From Vagococcus penaei (GTDB taxonomy: Bacteria; Bacillota; Bacilli; Lactobacillales; Vagococcaceae), in assembly GCF_001998885.1 (NCBI RefSeq), contig NZ_CP019609.1:1042001-1106000 (forward strand): 64,000 nucleotides of DNA, given 5' to 3'. The position numbers and the translations under genes are program-made. Every line of letters begins with the position of its first letter. Positions within the stretch are counted from its first letter, which is position 1. Below, in pieces: positions 37,982-47,546 of the stretch. The notes under the pieces were generated by a model. The model was not told where the DNA came from and did no database searches. It saw nothing but the letters and a program-made list of their open reading frames with translations.

Positions 37982-40198
37982 CTATCCCGTGGTTCGTCTA
38001 ACACTATGAACATCGGGAATTGTTTTAATTTTATCGACAATTTTTTCTAAGTGAGCTAAGTTCTGTGCACCGACAGTTAGATGAATAACGGCCATTTTAT
38101 TTTTTAGTGGCCTAGCGTCAACGCCCATTAACTTTTTAGTATGTGCATTAACAACCAATAAAATATCATTTAACAACCCAGAACGATTATACCCATAAAT
38201 CTCTAAATTCGATTTGTATTCTTGTGTGCTACTTGATGCAGTATCTTCCCACTCAACATCAATTTGACGTTGTTGTACTTCAGGTGAGTTTTTCATATTT
38301 GGACAATCTTTGCGGTGAATCGAAATCCCCCGACCTTTTGTAATATATCCAACAATGTCATCACCCGGTACCGGATTACAGCAACGACTCAAACGAACTA
38401 AAAGGTTATCCGCTCCTTGAATCACGACACCACCCTCATGACGAATCGTCATACGCTCAGGATCTTTTTTCTGTACCGACTGTGTCATTAATTCATCGGC
38501 TTCTTCTTGTTGCTTTTTTATGCCACGTTCATGGCGTTCTTTTTCAGTCAAACGATTAAAGACAACTTGGGCTGTCACTTCACCAAAGCCAATACCAGCA
38601 AATAAATCATCGGCTTGTTGGTAATTAAAGCGTTCTAATACATCACTAAGTTTTTCTTTGGTTAGAAACTCTTTAGGTTGGAAGTGATTGTCACTCAAAT
38701 ATTTTTCGAGTGCTAACTTCCCTTTCTCAATGTTTTCTTCTCGGTCTTTAACTTTAAAGAAACGTTTGATTTTATTACGTGCTTTTGTCGTAGCAACTAA
38801 ATTCACCCAGTCACGACTCGGACCAAAGGAGTTACTTGACGTCAAGACTTCAATAATATCGCCATTTTTCAATTTATAATCTAATGGCACCATCTTACCA
38901 TTGACCTTTGCACCGGTCGTTTTGTTACCAATCTCGGTATGAATATGATACGCAAAGTCTAGCGGACCTGAACCTTGTGGCAGTTCAGTTGCATCACCCT
39001 TTGGAGTGAAAACATAGACTTTGTCACTAAAAATATCGCCTTTAACACTTTCCATAAAGTCAGATGCATCATACGATTCATCTTGTAACTCAATGATTTC
39101 ACGTAATAAACTAATTTGATTAGCCGATTTATTATCTTGCTTATCCGTTTTACCTTCTTTATATGCCCAGTGAGCCGCCACCCCAAACTCCGCAATCGCA
39201 TGCATTTCATGTGTCCGAATTTGGATTTCAACTGGGTTTCCTTTTGGCCCAATTACAGTTGTATGAAGTGATTGGTACATATTGGTTTTTGGCACTGCAA
39301 TGTAATCTTTAAAACGTCCAGGCAATGGCTTCCATTTCGTATGAATTGCCCCTAAAACGGCATAGCAATCTTTGATAGTGTCGACAATAACCCGAATCGC
39401 CAATAAATCATAGATTTCATCAAATTCTTTTTTCTTATCTGTCATTTTACGATAAATGGAATAAATATGTTTTGGTCGACCATAAATATCCCCATTAATG
39501 CCTAATTCTTCCGTTGATGACTGAATCTCATCTACCGCCTCTTTCACATAAGCTTCACGTTCAGCACGCTTGGATTTCATCAGATTAACAATGCGGTAAT
39601 ACTGACGAGGATTTAAATAGCGTAATGATCGGTCTTCAAGTTCCCATTTGATTAAGCTAATCCCCAAACGGTGTGCTAGTGGTGCGTAAATTTCTAAGGT
39701 TTCTTTGGCAATCCGACGTTGCTTATCTTCACGTAAATGCTTAAGCGTCCGCATATTATGCACACGGTCAGCTAACTTCACCATGATTACTCGTAAATCT
39801 TGGGCCATCGCTAATAACATCTTGCGGTGATTCTCCGCTAATTGTTCTTCATGTGATTTGTATTTAATTTTTCCTAATTTAGTGACCCCATCAACTAGCA
39901 TGGCTACGTCATCACCAAATTCTTCTCGTAAGTCATCTAGCGTGATATCAGTATCTTCTACTACATCGTGTAAAAAACCAGTCGCAACAGTATGTGGATC
40001 CATGTTAATATCAGCTAAAATCCCCGCCACTTGAATCGGGTGAATAATGTAGGGTTCTCCTGATTTACGAAACTGTTCTTTGTGGGCTTCTGTTGCATAA
40101 TCACATGCCTTTTGCACGAATGCGACATGTTCAGGGCTCATATAAGTCGAAATCATTTTAATGACTTCTGGTGCAGTTAGATCTTTTTCTTGCGGCAT
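37982..40198 (-). CDS. relA: Bifunctional (p)ppGpp synthetase/hydrolase (738 aa)
   Basis: Stringent-response enzyme. The N-terminal HD hydrolase (HPIQVAGILADI, FLHDVVEDTDI) is intact, so it can degrade (p)ppGpp. The synthetase domain (about 240-350) has GRFKDYIAVPKTNMYQSLHT. TGS (VFTPKGDATELP), a zinc-finger-like region with RLSRCCNPVPGD, and a C-terminal ACT domain follow. It begins at 40198 after AGGGGAGAT. It is cotranscribed with dtd and preceded by the terminator of the prmA-rsmE group. Confidence 0.97.
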   Translation of the reverse strand: MPQEKDLTAPEVIKMISTYMSPEHVAFVQKACDYATEAHKEQFRKSGEPYIIHPIQVAGILADINMDPHTVATGFLHDVVEDTDITLDDLREEFGDDVAMLVDGVTKLGKIKYKSHEEQLAENHRKMLLAMAQDLRVIMVKLADRVHNMRTLKHLREDKQRRIAKETLEIYAPLAHRLGISLIKWELEDRSLRYLNPRQYYRIVNLMKSKRAEREAYVKEAVDEIQSSTEELGINGDIYGRPKHIYSIYRKMTDKKKEFDEIYDLLAIRVIVDTIKDCYAVLGAIHTKWKPLPGRFKDYIAVPKTNMYQSLHTTVIGPKGNPVEIQIRTHEMHAIAEFGVAAHWAYKEGKTDKQDNKSANQISLLREIIELQDESYDASDFMESVKGDIFSDKVYVFTPKGDATELPQGSGPLDFAYHIHTEIGNKTTGAKVNGKMVPLDYKLKNGDIIEVLTSSNSFGPSRDWVNLVATTKARNKIKRFFKVKDREENIEKGKLALEKYLSDNHFQPKEFLTKEKLSDVLERFNYQQADDLFAGIGFGEVTAQVVFNRLTEKERHERGIKKQQEEADELMTQSVQKKDPERMTIRHEGGVVIQGADNLLVRLSRCCNPVPGDDIVGYITKGRGISIHRKDCPNMKNSPEVQQRQIDVEWEDTASSSTQEYKSNLEIYGYNRSGLLNDILLVVNAHTKKLMGVDARPLKNKMAVIHLTVGAQNLAHLEKIVDKIKTIPDVHSVRRTTG

Positions 40199-40223
40199 GT
40201 TTATCTCCCCTTACTTATTAAAA

Positions 40224-40246
40224 AAAAGTACTGAGTCAGTACTTTT
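40224..40246 (-). terminator. Terminator downstream of rsmE
   Basis: AAAAGTACTGA/TCAGTACTTTT is a perfect 11-bp stem with a single-base loop and a T-run on the minus strand. It separates the prmA-rsmE transcript from relA. Confidence 0.7.
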
Positions 40247-40294
40247 CACGTTCATTAGTTATAAGTCTATTATACCTTATTTTTAGACAGTATT

Positions 40295-41056
40295 TCAATG
40301 ATTAGCCAGTAGTTCCCACTGATAACTCATTGCTGCTAGAACATACAGCGGTGCCGTCTCAGCTCGCAAAATACGTGGACCTAAACCACAAACTTGACCA
40401 CCATGTGTTATTAATAAGTTTATTTCATCTGGCGTTAAGCCACCTTCTGGACCAAAGATAACTAACAATCGTTGACCAGGTTGACACGCCGCAATCGCAC
40501 GCGCAAAGGTTGCTTGCTCACCTTCCTTTGCCGACTCTTCATACGCCACAAGGACCACGTCATAGCTTGGTAATTCTTTGACTAAAGTTGCCATATTCGC
40601 TAACAGACGTACATCGGGTTGCATTTGTCGATGTGATTGCTCGGCTGCTTCCTTACAAATTTTTGTTAATCGTTGCTCTTTTTTGGCTAATTTTTTATCA
40701 TCCCACTTCACAACGGATGTCTTACCAGAAAAACCAAGCAACTCAGACATACCTAGTTCGGTCGCTTTTTGGGCAACTAATTCAAGTTTATCACCTTTTG
40801 TGTAAGCGCAAGCCAGAGTCACATGACAGGGTAACTCCTTTTCCATAGTCTCTTGACTGATTTCAATCAATTCAACTTCAGTTGGGGTAATTTGCTGAAT
40901 CTCCGCAATCACAGTTCGTTTATCACGAAATGATAGATAACAACGACTACCAACTACCATCCGCATCACGTGAACGGCATGATGGTAATCATCCCCTGTT
41001 AAACGTAATGACGGTAGCGCTTCTGTATAAGTGCTTTCTAAAAAATATCGTTGCAT
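40295..41056 (-). CDS. rsmE: 16S rRNA (uracil-1498-N3)-methyltransferase (253 aa)
   Basis: SPOUT-family methyltransferase for m3U1498 of 16S rRNA. It has an N-terminal PUA-like region (GDDYHHAVHVMRM). The knotted SAM-binding core contains ATELGMSELLGF, KEAAEQSHRQMQP and VIFGPEGGLTPDEI with GPRILRAETAPLYVL. It is complete. It starts 4 bp after prmA, in the conserved prmA-rsmE pair. Confidence 0.96.
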   Translation of the reverse strand: MQRYFLESTYTEALPSLRLTGDDYHHAVHVMRMVVGSRCYLSFRDKRTVIAEIQQITPTEVELIEISQETMEKELPCHVTLACAYTKGDKLELVAQKATELGMSELLGFSGKTSVVKWDDKKLAKKEQRLTKICKEAAEQSHRQMQPDVRLLANMATLVKELPSYDVVLVAYEESAKEGEQATFARAIAACQPGQRLLVIFGPEGGLTPDEINLLITHGGQVCGLGPRILRAETAPLYVLAAMSYQWELLANH

Positions 41057-41060
41057 GAGC

Positions 41061-42008
41061 TTACTCCTCGATTTTTTTTGTTAAAATAAAGGCATACCAA
41101 TCACGTTGTTTAAACGTTTGATCAACATCAAATCCATTTGCCGTCACGACATCTAAGACTGACGCAACTTTATCTTCAATAATACCAGAAATAATAAAAT
41201 ACCCATCATCGGCTAATTGGCGATAAGCATCTGGAACCATTAAAATAATGATATCCGCTAAAATATTAGCTACAATAACATTCGCTTTAATATCAATTCC
41301 TTCTAATAAATTATTCGCTGATACATGTACATCGGCTGCAATCGGATTTAATGCCATATTTTCTTTAGCTGCACGCACTGCTACTTCATCTAAGTCATAC
41401 GCATAGACCTCATTTGCACCTAAGTATTTACTTGCAATACTTAAGACACCTGAACCTGTCCCAACATCAATCACCGTTTCACCACCACGTAAAACGACTT
41501 CTAATGCTTGTAGCGTTAGTCTAGTTGTCGGATGAGTTCCCGTTCCAAAAGCCATACCTGGGTCTAACGTAATAATGTGTTCATCAGCAGAATGTGGTGT
41601 GTAGTCTTGCCAATCAGGAACAATCGTTAAATAACGGCTAATCAATACTGGATGGTAGTATTTTTTCCAAGCAGTTGCCCAATCACTTTCGACAACTTCT
41701 TCAATCGATACATCATTCACTCCAATATCAAGACCAAAAGATGCTAGCTCTGTAATACGAGATTGGATACTTGGTAAAACTTCAGGTAAAAAAATCGTTT
41801 CTGGAAAATAAGCGACCACTTTCGCTCCCTCTTGGATATGGTTAATAGTTGAGATATCCATTAGTTCACCAAATGGATCGCTCTCAAAATTCACAATATC
41901 TAACGCATCCTCAATGGCTACTCCGTTAGCACCTGACTCCATCATAATATTTGAAATTGCATCAACAGACTCACTTGCTGTCAATACAGATGCTTGATTC
42001 CATTTCAT
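41061..42008 (-). CDS. prmA: Ribosomal protein L11 methyltransferase (315 aa)
   Basis: SAM-dependent methyltransferase trimethylating ribosomal protein L11. The N-terminal L11-recognition domain is followed by the Rossmann domain with DPGMAFGTGTHPTT, VIDVGTGSGVLSIA and NVIVANILADII, all family signatures. It lies 15 bp after the DUF3013 gene and 4 bp before rsmE, forming one operon. Confidence 0.96.
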   Translation of the reverse strand: MKWNQASVLTASESVDAISNIMMESGANGVAIEDALDIVNFESDPFGELMDISTINHIQEGAKVVAYFPETIFLPEVLPSIQSRITELASFGLDIGVNDVSIEEVVESDWATAWKKYYHPVLISRYLTIVPDWQDYTPHSADEHIITLDPGMAFGTGTHPTTRLTLQALEVVLRGGETVIDVGTGSGVLSIASKYLGANEVYAYDLDEVAVRAAKENMALNPIAADVHVSANNLLEGIDIKANVIVANILADIIILMVPDAYRQLADDGYFIISGIIEDKVASVLDVVTANGFDVDQTFKQRDWYAFILTKKIEE

Positions 42009-42023
42009 CTGTCTACCTCTTTC

Positions 42024-42503
42024 TTAGTAACTTGGATATGGGACATAGTTGCCATCGTCCACTTGACTTAAACGCTCAGCAAACTCATCTGCATGCCAAT
42101 GTAACTCAAAAACAGCTTGGCTATCATCTGTTAAAAAATCTAATAAATCACTTTGTCCAGTTTCAGCAACTTCGGCCAAGTATGCTGCATAAGTATCAAT
42201 AAACGCTTTAGATAAGCCTTTTTTCTTATCAAAGCCATGCGTCATTAAGTACTCGTCTGTGTCAATAGTAGGAGCTTTGTCAGTTAAATAAAATAGTGTG
42301 CTATCTTGGAACTCAATGACATCTTCTTCTGAAATAACACCCTCATCGTCTTCGATAGCTTCATGTTGTTGGTTTTCAGCATATAAGGCAATAATAACCT
42401 CAATGGTGTGTTGACGTTTGTCCCAATCAATCGCAAAATCAATATCGCCTAATGCACGTTCTAACGCTGTTTCTAAATAAGTTAATACCGTCTCTTTTGT
42501 CAT
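42024..42503 (-). CDS. DUF3013 family protein (159 aa)
   Basis: A small acidic cytoplasmic protein of a family found in Lactobacillales, usually beside prmA. It has an ALGDIDFAIDWDKRQHTIEV strand-rich start and many Asp/Glu residues. No catalytic motif or membrane segment is seen. The start at 42503 is preferred, as GAGAG precedes it; an upstream ATG at 42515 adds four residues. It is the first gene of the prmA-rsmE operon. Function unknown. Confidence 0.82.
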   Translation of the reverse strand: MTKETVLTYLETALERALGDIDFAIDWDKRQHTIEVIIALYAENQQHEAIEDDEGVISEEDVIEFQDSTLFYLTDKAPTIDTDEYLMTHGFDKKKGLSKAFIDTYAAYLAEVAETGQSDLLDFLTDDSQAVFELHWHADEFAERLSQVDDGNYVPYPSY

Positions 42504-42761
42504 AGTTTCTCTCATTCTCTATTAGTTTTCTTCTATCATACAAGAGAATACTAACTTTGCCAATGACTTTTCATTTACGTCAAACACGAAAAACACTCAA
42601 ATGTCCTTTTCAAAAAACAACAACTTTAATATATTTGTGCAATTAAACGTTGAAAATAGAAGAAAAAGAATTTTTTATATGAAAACAGGTGGTTTTATTT
42701 CAGTTATATCAAAATAGCGTGTATAATAAACTTATATTAAAGATAACGGAGGGATGTCATC

Positions 42762-42944
42762 ATGACAGAATTAAAAAAACAAATTACAAAATTAGTGAAT
42801 GAAGCAAAAAAAGAAACTGACCGTTTAGAAGATCGCCGCCAAGAAAATTTAGGTAATTCAATTGATTTCATTGAAAACGAAATACAAATTCAACGTTTAG
42901 CTGCAACAATCGAAGCTTACGAAGAAGTATTAGACTTAATGTAA
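42762..42944 (+). CDS. Small coiled-coil protein, 60 aa
   Basis: Unrecognised small protein. It is almost entirely helical and charged (KKQITKLVNEAKKETDRLED), with heptad-like spacing suggesting a coiled coil. The gene has a strong GGAGGGATG RBS, an extended -10 (TGTATAAT, near 42722) and its own terminator, so it is very likely expressed as a single-gene unit. Function cannot be inferred. Confidence 0.75.
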   Translation: MTELKKQITKLVNEAKKETDRLEDRRQENLGNSIDFIENEIQIQRLAATIEAYEEVLDLM

Positions 42945-42952
42945 TATGACTT

Positions 42953-42986
42953 AAAAAACGCCCTCCATTTATGGAAGGCGTTTTTT
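42953..42986 (+). terminator. Terminator of the small coiled-coil gene
   Basis: AAAAAACGCCCTCCAT pairs with ATGGAAGGCGTTTTTT (one mismatch), ending in a T-run. It is an almost perfect bidirectional terminator. Confidence 0.85.
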
Positions 42987-43022
42987 ATCTAATTAGTCAC
43001 TATAACACAGATTAACCATAAA

Positions 43023-43061
43023 AAGACGCTAAAAAGGAATATTTCCATTTTTTAGCGTCTT
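43023..43061 (-). terminator. Terminator of the oleate hydratase gene
   Basis: AAGACGCTAAAAA pairs with TTTTTAGCGTCTT around an inner GGAAT-ATTCC hairpin. It sits just past the oleate hydratase stop on the minus strand. Confidence 0.75.
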
Positions 43062-43068
43062 GCTCTTT

Positions 43069-44847
43069 TTATTTAAGTAGTTTAGCGTTTTGTAGTAATT
43101 CTTCTACAAATGTGCCTTTAATTTTTTTCAATTCATGATGTTCCACACGTTTCATTAACCAAGGTAATTTTACTTGAGTCATGTCTTTTTTATCATTTAA
43201 ATAATACGTTGCTTTCATCAATTCGCGAATATCATAAGATGATGCAAAGACTTCTGGAACTCCACGGTCAATGTCTAATAATGTATAGACTGCTTCCATC
43301 GCTGTTCGTACAGAGTATTCTGTCGTGAACACTGTATCACGCTCTGTTTCAGCAAAGTTACCGATGAACGCTAAGTTTTTAGAATGATTTGGCACAACTA
43401 ATGGACGATCACCCAATGCACGTGGCATAAAGTAAGACGTAATGTATGGCATATAAGTTGGCACCACATTACATGATTCTTTTGCTAAGCTGTCAATTTT
43501 ATCTGCCGGTACACCCATTTGATACAACCATTCTTGTGCGATTTCCGTTCCCGTACACTCCGTAATTGGTTTTTCAATGTAGTCACCTTTTGTATCAGAT
43601 AATAACGCATATACCCAAACAACTAATTGATCTTTTGGTTGTTTTTTAAAGTGTGGTTGACGATTTAAGGTATAACTCATCTTCCAACCAGAATCAATCG
43701 CATGCACAATCCCACCAGTCACAACTTTTCCAGCATATGGATTACGTTTACTAATTTTTTCAATATATGGAGCAATTTGATCATCTAAAGTAGTCACAGT
43801 TGCAGACACAAACCAAGCCGCATCAGGAATACCTTCACAGAATTTTTCTGGACGGCCAAATTCTTTATTTTGTGCTGCTAAGTTTTTCCATAAATTCCAG
43901 CTACCACCTAATTCTTTCGAAACTGGCGCTGGTGTCGTGTTGTTACCATAAGTTGAGCTTTCAGTAATAGAGCCGTTAGTTACAAACACTAAGTCATTTT
44001 CAGTTAATGCAACTTCTTTTTTCTCACCATCCACTTCTAGTAATAGTTTTTCCGCAACTTTCGCTGTATCAGAACTATTAACAATAATATTTTCGACTTT
44101 AGTATTATATTGCACTGTCACACCATGCTCTTTCAGATAAGCTACTAATGGTAAGACAAGAGATTCATACTGATTATACTTGGTAAATTTCAATGATGAA
44201 AAATCAGCCAATGCATCAATATGGTGAATAAAGCGCATTAAATAGCGTCGCATTTCCATTGCAGAATGCCATTCTTCAAAAGCAAACATTGTACACCAAT
44301 ATGTCCAGAAGTTTGATTCAAAGAAATCTTTAGTAAAGACTTGATTGATCCGTTTATCTTGAAGATTTTCTTCTTTAGTCAAGCATAAATCTAAAATTTC
44401 TTTAATCGCTTTTTCAGTTAGTAAAAGTTGCCCATCTGTCGGTAGTTGTTTTCCTTGATTATGAATAATACGGCAATGTGATGAGTTAGGGTCTTCTTTA
44501 TTTAACCAATAAAACTCATCTAATACAGAAGCATCTTCAATTTCTAAAGAGGGAATTGAACGGAATAAATCCCACAAACATTCGAAATGACTTTCCATCT
44601 CACGACCACCACGAATAACAAAACCATAATGATCTTTGTCAACACCATCTAGCGACCCACCCGCAATTGGTAATTCTTCTAAAATAGTGATCTTATTGCC
44701 TGGAACTTGCCCATCTCTAATTAAAAATGCTGACGCAGCTAATGAGGCTAATCCAGAACCCACCATATAAACCTTGTTGATATCATCAGCCTTAGCTGGT
44801 TTAACAGGTCGTGCAAATGCTTCATAATTTCCATTACTTCTGTACAT
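43069..44847 (-). CDS. ohyA: Oleate hydratase (592 aa)
   Basis: FAD-dependent fatty-acid hydratase (once called 67-kDa myosin-cross-reactive antigen) converting oleic to 10-hydroxystearic acid. The FAD motif is [17 protein letters not shown]; further family stretches are [40 protein letters not shown] and [18 protein letters not shown]. Full length. It acts at the membrane surface and detoxifies unsaturated fatty acids. It stands alone with its own terminator. Confidence 0.95.
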   Translation of the reverse strand: MYRSNGNYEAFARPVKPAKADDINKVYMVGSGLASLAASAFLIRDGQVPGNKITILEELPIAGGSLDGVDKDHYGFVIRGGREMESHFECLWDLFRSIPSLEIEDASVLDEFYWLNKEDPNSSHCRIIHNQGKQLPTDGQLLLTEKAIKEILDLCLTKEENLQDKRINQVFTKDFFESNFWTYWCTMFAFEEWHSAMEMRRYLMRFIHHIDALADFSSLKFTKYNQYESLVLPLVAYLKEHGVTVQYNTKVENIIVNSSDTAKVAEKLLLEVDGEKKEVALTENDLVFVTNGSITESSTYGNNTTPAPVSKELGGSWNLWKNLAAQNKEFGRPEKFCEGIPDAAWFVSATVTTLDDQIAPYIEKISKRNPYAGKVVTGGIVHAIDSGWKMSYTLNRQPHFKKQPKDQLVVWVYALLSDTKGDYIEKPITECTGTEIAQEWLYQMGVPADKIDSLAKESCNVVPTYMPYITSYFMPRALGDRPLVVPNHSKNLAFIGNFAETERDTVFTTEYSVRTAMEAVYTLLDIDRGVPEVFASSYDIRELMKATYYLNDKKDMTQVKLPWLMKRVEHHELKKIKGTFVEELLQNAKLLK

Positions 44848-44997
44848 AATAATGCCTCCATTTTTGAAAATATTTTTATATCATGTGTCTATTTACATTA
44901 TACATCATGCGACTAATTTAATCTAATATTTTCTGTCGTTTAATAAGTTTATTTTTAAAAATAACCTAAATCACCAGCTTAATCATCGTCAATGATT

Positions 44998-45500
44998 TTA
45001 CCCAAAGTTCTTAATGGAGTGCACTCTTTCAAGTTTAATCAACCTGTTAACTGAAATTGAAATAAGTAAACCGATAAAAGTTGCTAAAACACGATAAATA
45101 ATATAATGCGAATCGCTGTCAGGTGCAACTAATAACACAATTGTCAACATCGTAATAATCGCCCCTTGATTTGGTGTAGATGATTTTGTTCCACCAGATC
45201 AAATCGCCGCAATATACGTGAAAAAGGTAGTAATAACAAATTAACTAGTAACTCGTGTTCCGTCTTTCCAGCAATGTACAAGACTACCGACCCTAGCAAG
45301 CAACCGATGATTGTTCCAGATAAACGGTATCTAAAAAATACCCATGCATCAGCTGTTTTAGGCCGAATACCAATGACCGCATTAATTAAAGTAATCGGTA
45401 ACAAGTGTTTATTGTCACCTTACTTAGATAAAGTGTAACCAGCAATCCCGATAAATACTACTAGGCTAACTTTCAACGTATTAGTTTCCAAAAATTTCTT
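44998..45500 (-). pseudogene. Decayed FUSC-like / aromatic acid exporter membrane protein
   Basis: Fragments in three frames resemble the membrane part of FUSC-family exporters. From upstream: a hydrophobic start (TLKVSLVVFIGIAGY) ended by a stop; then RPKTADAWVFFRYRLSGTII (45144-45404 frame) with two hydrophobic segments; then, after a frameshift, PNQGAIITMLTIVLLVAPDS and YRVLATFIGLLISISVNRL ending at 44998. Neither a single start nor a continuous frame exists. Several independent defects mark true decay, unlike the single poly-A breaks elsewhere. Confidence 0.7.
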
Positions 45501-45634
45501 TCATATATCTACCGCCACCACTTTTTAATACACACTTTACATGATGTGTCAGATTATTATCAAACCTAGCTACTTCTGACTGACGCTAAATTCAATTAAT
45601 GCTATACTTAAGAAAACAAGAGGAGGACTTTTTC

Positions 45635-46909
45635 ATGCAAAAACCATTAGCATTTAGAATGCGTCCAACGACAATTGATGAAGTTGTCGGACAACAGCAT
45701 TTAGTAGGTGACGGTAAAATAATTCGCCGAATGGTAGACGCGAATCGCCTATCCTCAATGATTTTATACGGACCACCTGGTACCGGAAAAACGAGTATCG
45801 CAAGTGCCATTGCTGGCTCAACTAAATTTGCCTTTCGGACTTTAAATGCTGCGACTGATAGCAAAAAAGACTTACAAGTTGTTGTCGAAGAAGCCAAAAT
45901 GAGTGGGACTGTCATCTTACTTTTAGATGAGATTCACCGTTTAGATAAACCAAAGCAAGATTTTCTATTGCCTCATCTTGAAAATGGACGTGTCGTATTG
46001 ATTGGTGCAACAACTGAAAATCCTTATATTACGATTAATCCGGCAATCCGTAGTCGGACACAAATTTTTGAAGTCAAAGCACTCTCTGAGCAAGATATCG
46101 AACAAGCTTTAGACCGTGCACTAATAGATCAAACAAATGGTCTAGGAAATTTAGCGATTAATCTCACACCAGAAGCACGGCTTCATTTAACACGAGCGAC
46201 GAATGGTGACTTACGTAGTGCTTTAAATGGCTTAGAGTTGGCTGCCATGTCGACCCCGCCAAATAACAATGGTATCATTCAACTAACACTCTCGATTTTA
46301 GAGGAATGCGTTCAAAAAAAAGCACTCTATCATGATAAAGATGGCGATGCTCATTATGATGTTATCTCTGCCTTTCAAAAATCAATTCGCGGTAGTGACG
46401 TACATGCTGCAATGCACTACCTTGCACGATTAGTTGAAGCAGGCGAATTGGTAACTATTTGCCGACGTCTATTAGTTATCGCTTATGAAGATGTCGGACT
46501 AGCTAATCCGGGAGCTTGCAGTCGAACGGTCTCAGCTGTACAAGCTGCAGAAAAACTGGGCTTACCTGAAGCGCGAATCCCTTTAGCCGAAGCCATCATT
46601 GATTTATGCTTATCCCCTAAATCAAATTCAAGCGTTGAAGCCATCGACCGAGCCTTAGCTGATATCCATCAAGGGATGATTGGTGATGTACCTAATCACT
46701 TGAAAGACGGACATTATCAAGGTGCTAACGAACTTGGACGTGGTGTTGGCTATCTCTATCCGCATGATTATCCTAACGGTTGGGTAAAGCAACAATACTT
46801 GCCAGATAAATTAAGCAATAAACATTACTACCAACCCAAAAATTCTGGTAAATATGAAACCGCCTTAGCTGAACAATTAGCTAAAATTGAACAAGCTAAA
46901 AAAAATTAA
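45635..46909 (+). CDS. rarA: Replication-associated recombination protein A (424 aa)
   Basis: AAA+ ATPase (RarA/MgsA/WRNIP1 family) acting at stalled replication forks with single-stranded DNA-binding protein. The start RMRPTTIDEVVGQQHL is typical. Walker A is GPPGTGKTS, Walker B LLLDEIHR and sensor 1 GATTENPY, with the C-terminal tetramerisation domain (ALADIHQGMIGDVPNHLKDG). The start at 45635 follows AGAGGAGG. Confidence 0.95.
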   Translation: MQKPLAFRMRPTTIDEVVGQQHLVGDGKIIRRMVDANRLSSMILYGPPGTGKTSIASAIAGSTKFAFRTLNAATDSKKDLQVVVEEAKMSGTVILLLDEIHRLDKPKQDFLLPHLENGRVVLIGATTENPYITINPAIRSRTQIFEVKALSEQDIEQALDRALIDQTNGLGNLAINLTPEARLHLTRATNGDLRSALNGLELAAMSTPPNNNGIIQLTLSILEECVQKKALYHDKDGDAHYDVISAFQKSIRGSDVHAAMHYLARLVEAGELVTICRRLLVIAYEDVGLANPGACSRTVSAVQAAEKLGLPEARIPLAEAIIDLCLSPKSNSSVEAIDRALADIHQGMIGDVPNHLKDGHYQGANELGRGVGYLYPHDYPNGWVKQQYLPDKLSNKHYYQPKNSGKYETALAEQLAKIEQAKKN

Positions 46910-46973
46910 GATTCTAGTGAGTTAACCAGTTATAATTGCCGAATAAATTTTCTTGTGTTACTATTAATATATA

Positions 46974-47170
46974 GGATATCTGTGATGTTCGCCGAGTGTT
47001 AAATAGTGTTGACCGAACAAATCGTCTTACCTTGGGAACTCAAACGTTACTAAGGAAAACAGGCCTTTTCTCTTGGTAGTTTGAGGTAGTAACTAGAGTT
47101 CCCACCTGCATATACAGCGGGTTCAACCTCACCACACTCATTAACGGCATCGACGGATATTCTTTTTTTA
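46974..47170 (+). ncRNA. ssrS: Probable 6S RNA
   Basis: A gene-free stretch after rarA can fold as a long rod. ATATCTGTGATG closes with CATCGACGGATAT, GCCG...AGTG pairs with CACT...CGGC, and TTGGGAACTC pairs with GAGTTCCCACC, leaving internal loops and a central bubble. It ends with seven T's. The length of about 195 nt, the rod shape and the position next to rarA fit 6S RNA, which binds RNA polymerase holoenzyme. A covariance-model search would settle it. Confidence 0.7.
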
Positions 47171-47192
47171 TACAATCATAGTGTTCATAACT

Positions 47193-47218
47193 AGGGGCTT
47201 CGGTGCCTTTTTTTTATT
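47193..47218 (+). terminator. Second hairpin after the 6S RNA candidate
   Basis: CTAGGGGC-TTCG-GTGCC followed by eight T's: a short stem capped by a UUCG tetraloop. It acts as a back-up terminator before the next gene. Confidence 0.5.
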
Positions 47219-47249
47219 GACGCTAAATTCATTTCACAGAGGTGGCCAT

Positions 47250-47522
47250 ATGTTGTATCAATTATTAATTTTTATTCCTGCACTTATATTATTACTTATC
47301 GGTTGGTACATTAGTAAACATCAAACGACTTTATTAACACTCTTCACACAAAATAATCAAAAAACTTTAAAGTCAGTGTATCAATCTTTTTTTATTTTAG
47401 GTCTTATTGGATTACCACTAGGATTTTTCTTTCCATCACGCATAATCGCTCTAACTTATGTTATTATTATATTAGTTATATCTGCTAGTGTTGGCTATCG
47501 CTTAGCTAAAAACTGGTCATAA
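47250..47522 (+). CDS. Small membrane protein, 90 aa
   Basis: Unrecognised. Three hydrophobic segments (about 3-20, 45-62 and 66-84) suggest a small integral membrane protein with a polar loop TLFTQNNQKTLKSVYQ. The start at 47250 has AGAGGTGG in front. It lies 24 bp upstream of the universal stress protein gene on the same strand and is probably cotranscribed. Function unknown. Confidence 0.7.
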   Translation: MLYQLLIFIPALILLLIGWYISKHQTTLLTLFTQNNQKTLKSVYQSFFILGLIGLPLGFFFPSRIIALTYVIIILVISASVGYRLAKNWS

Positions 47523-47546
47523 CGGATTTAAGAAAGGGTGTTTCAT

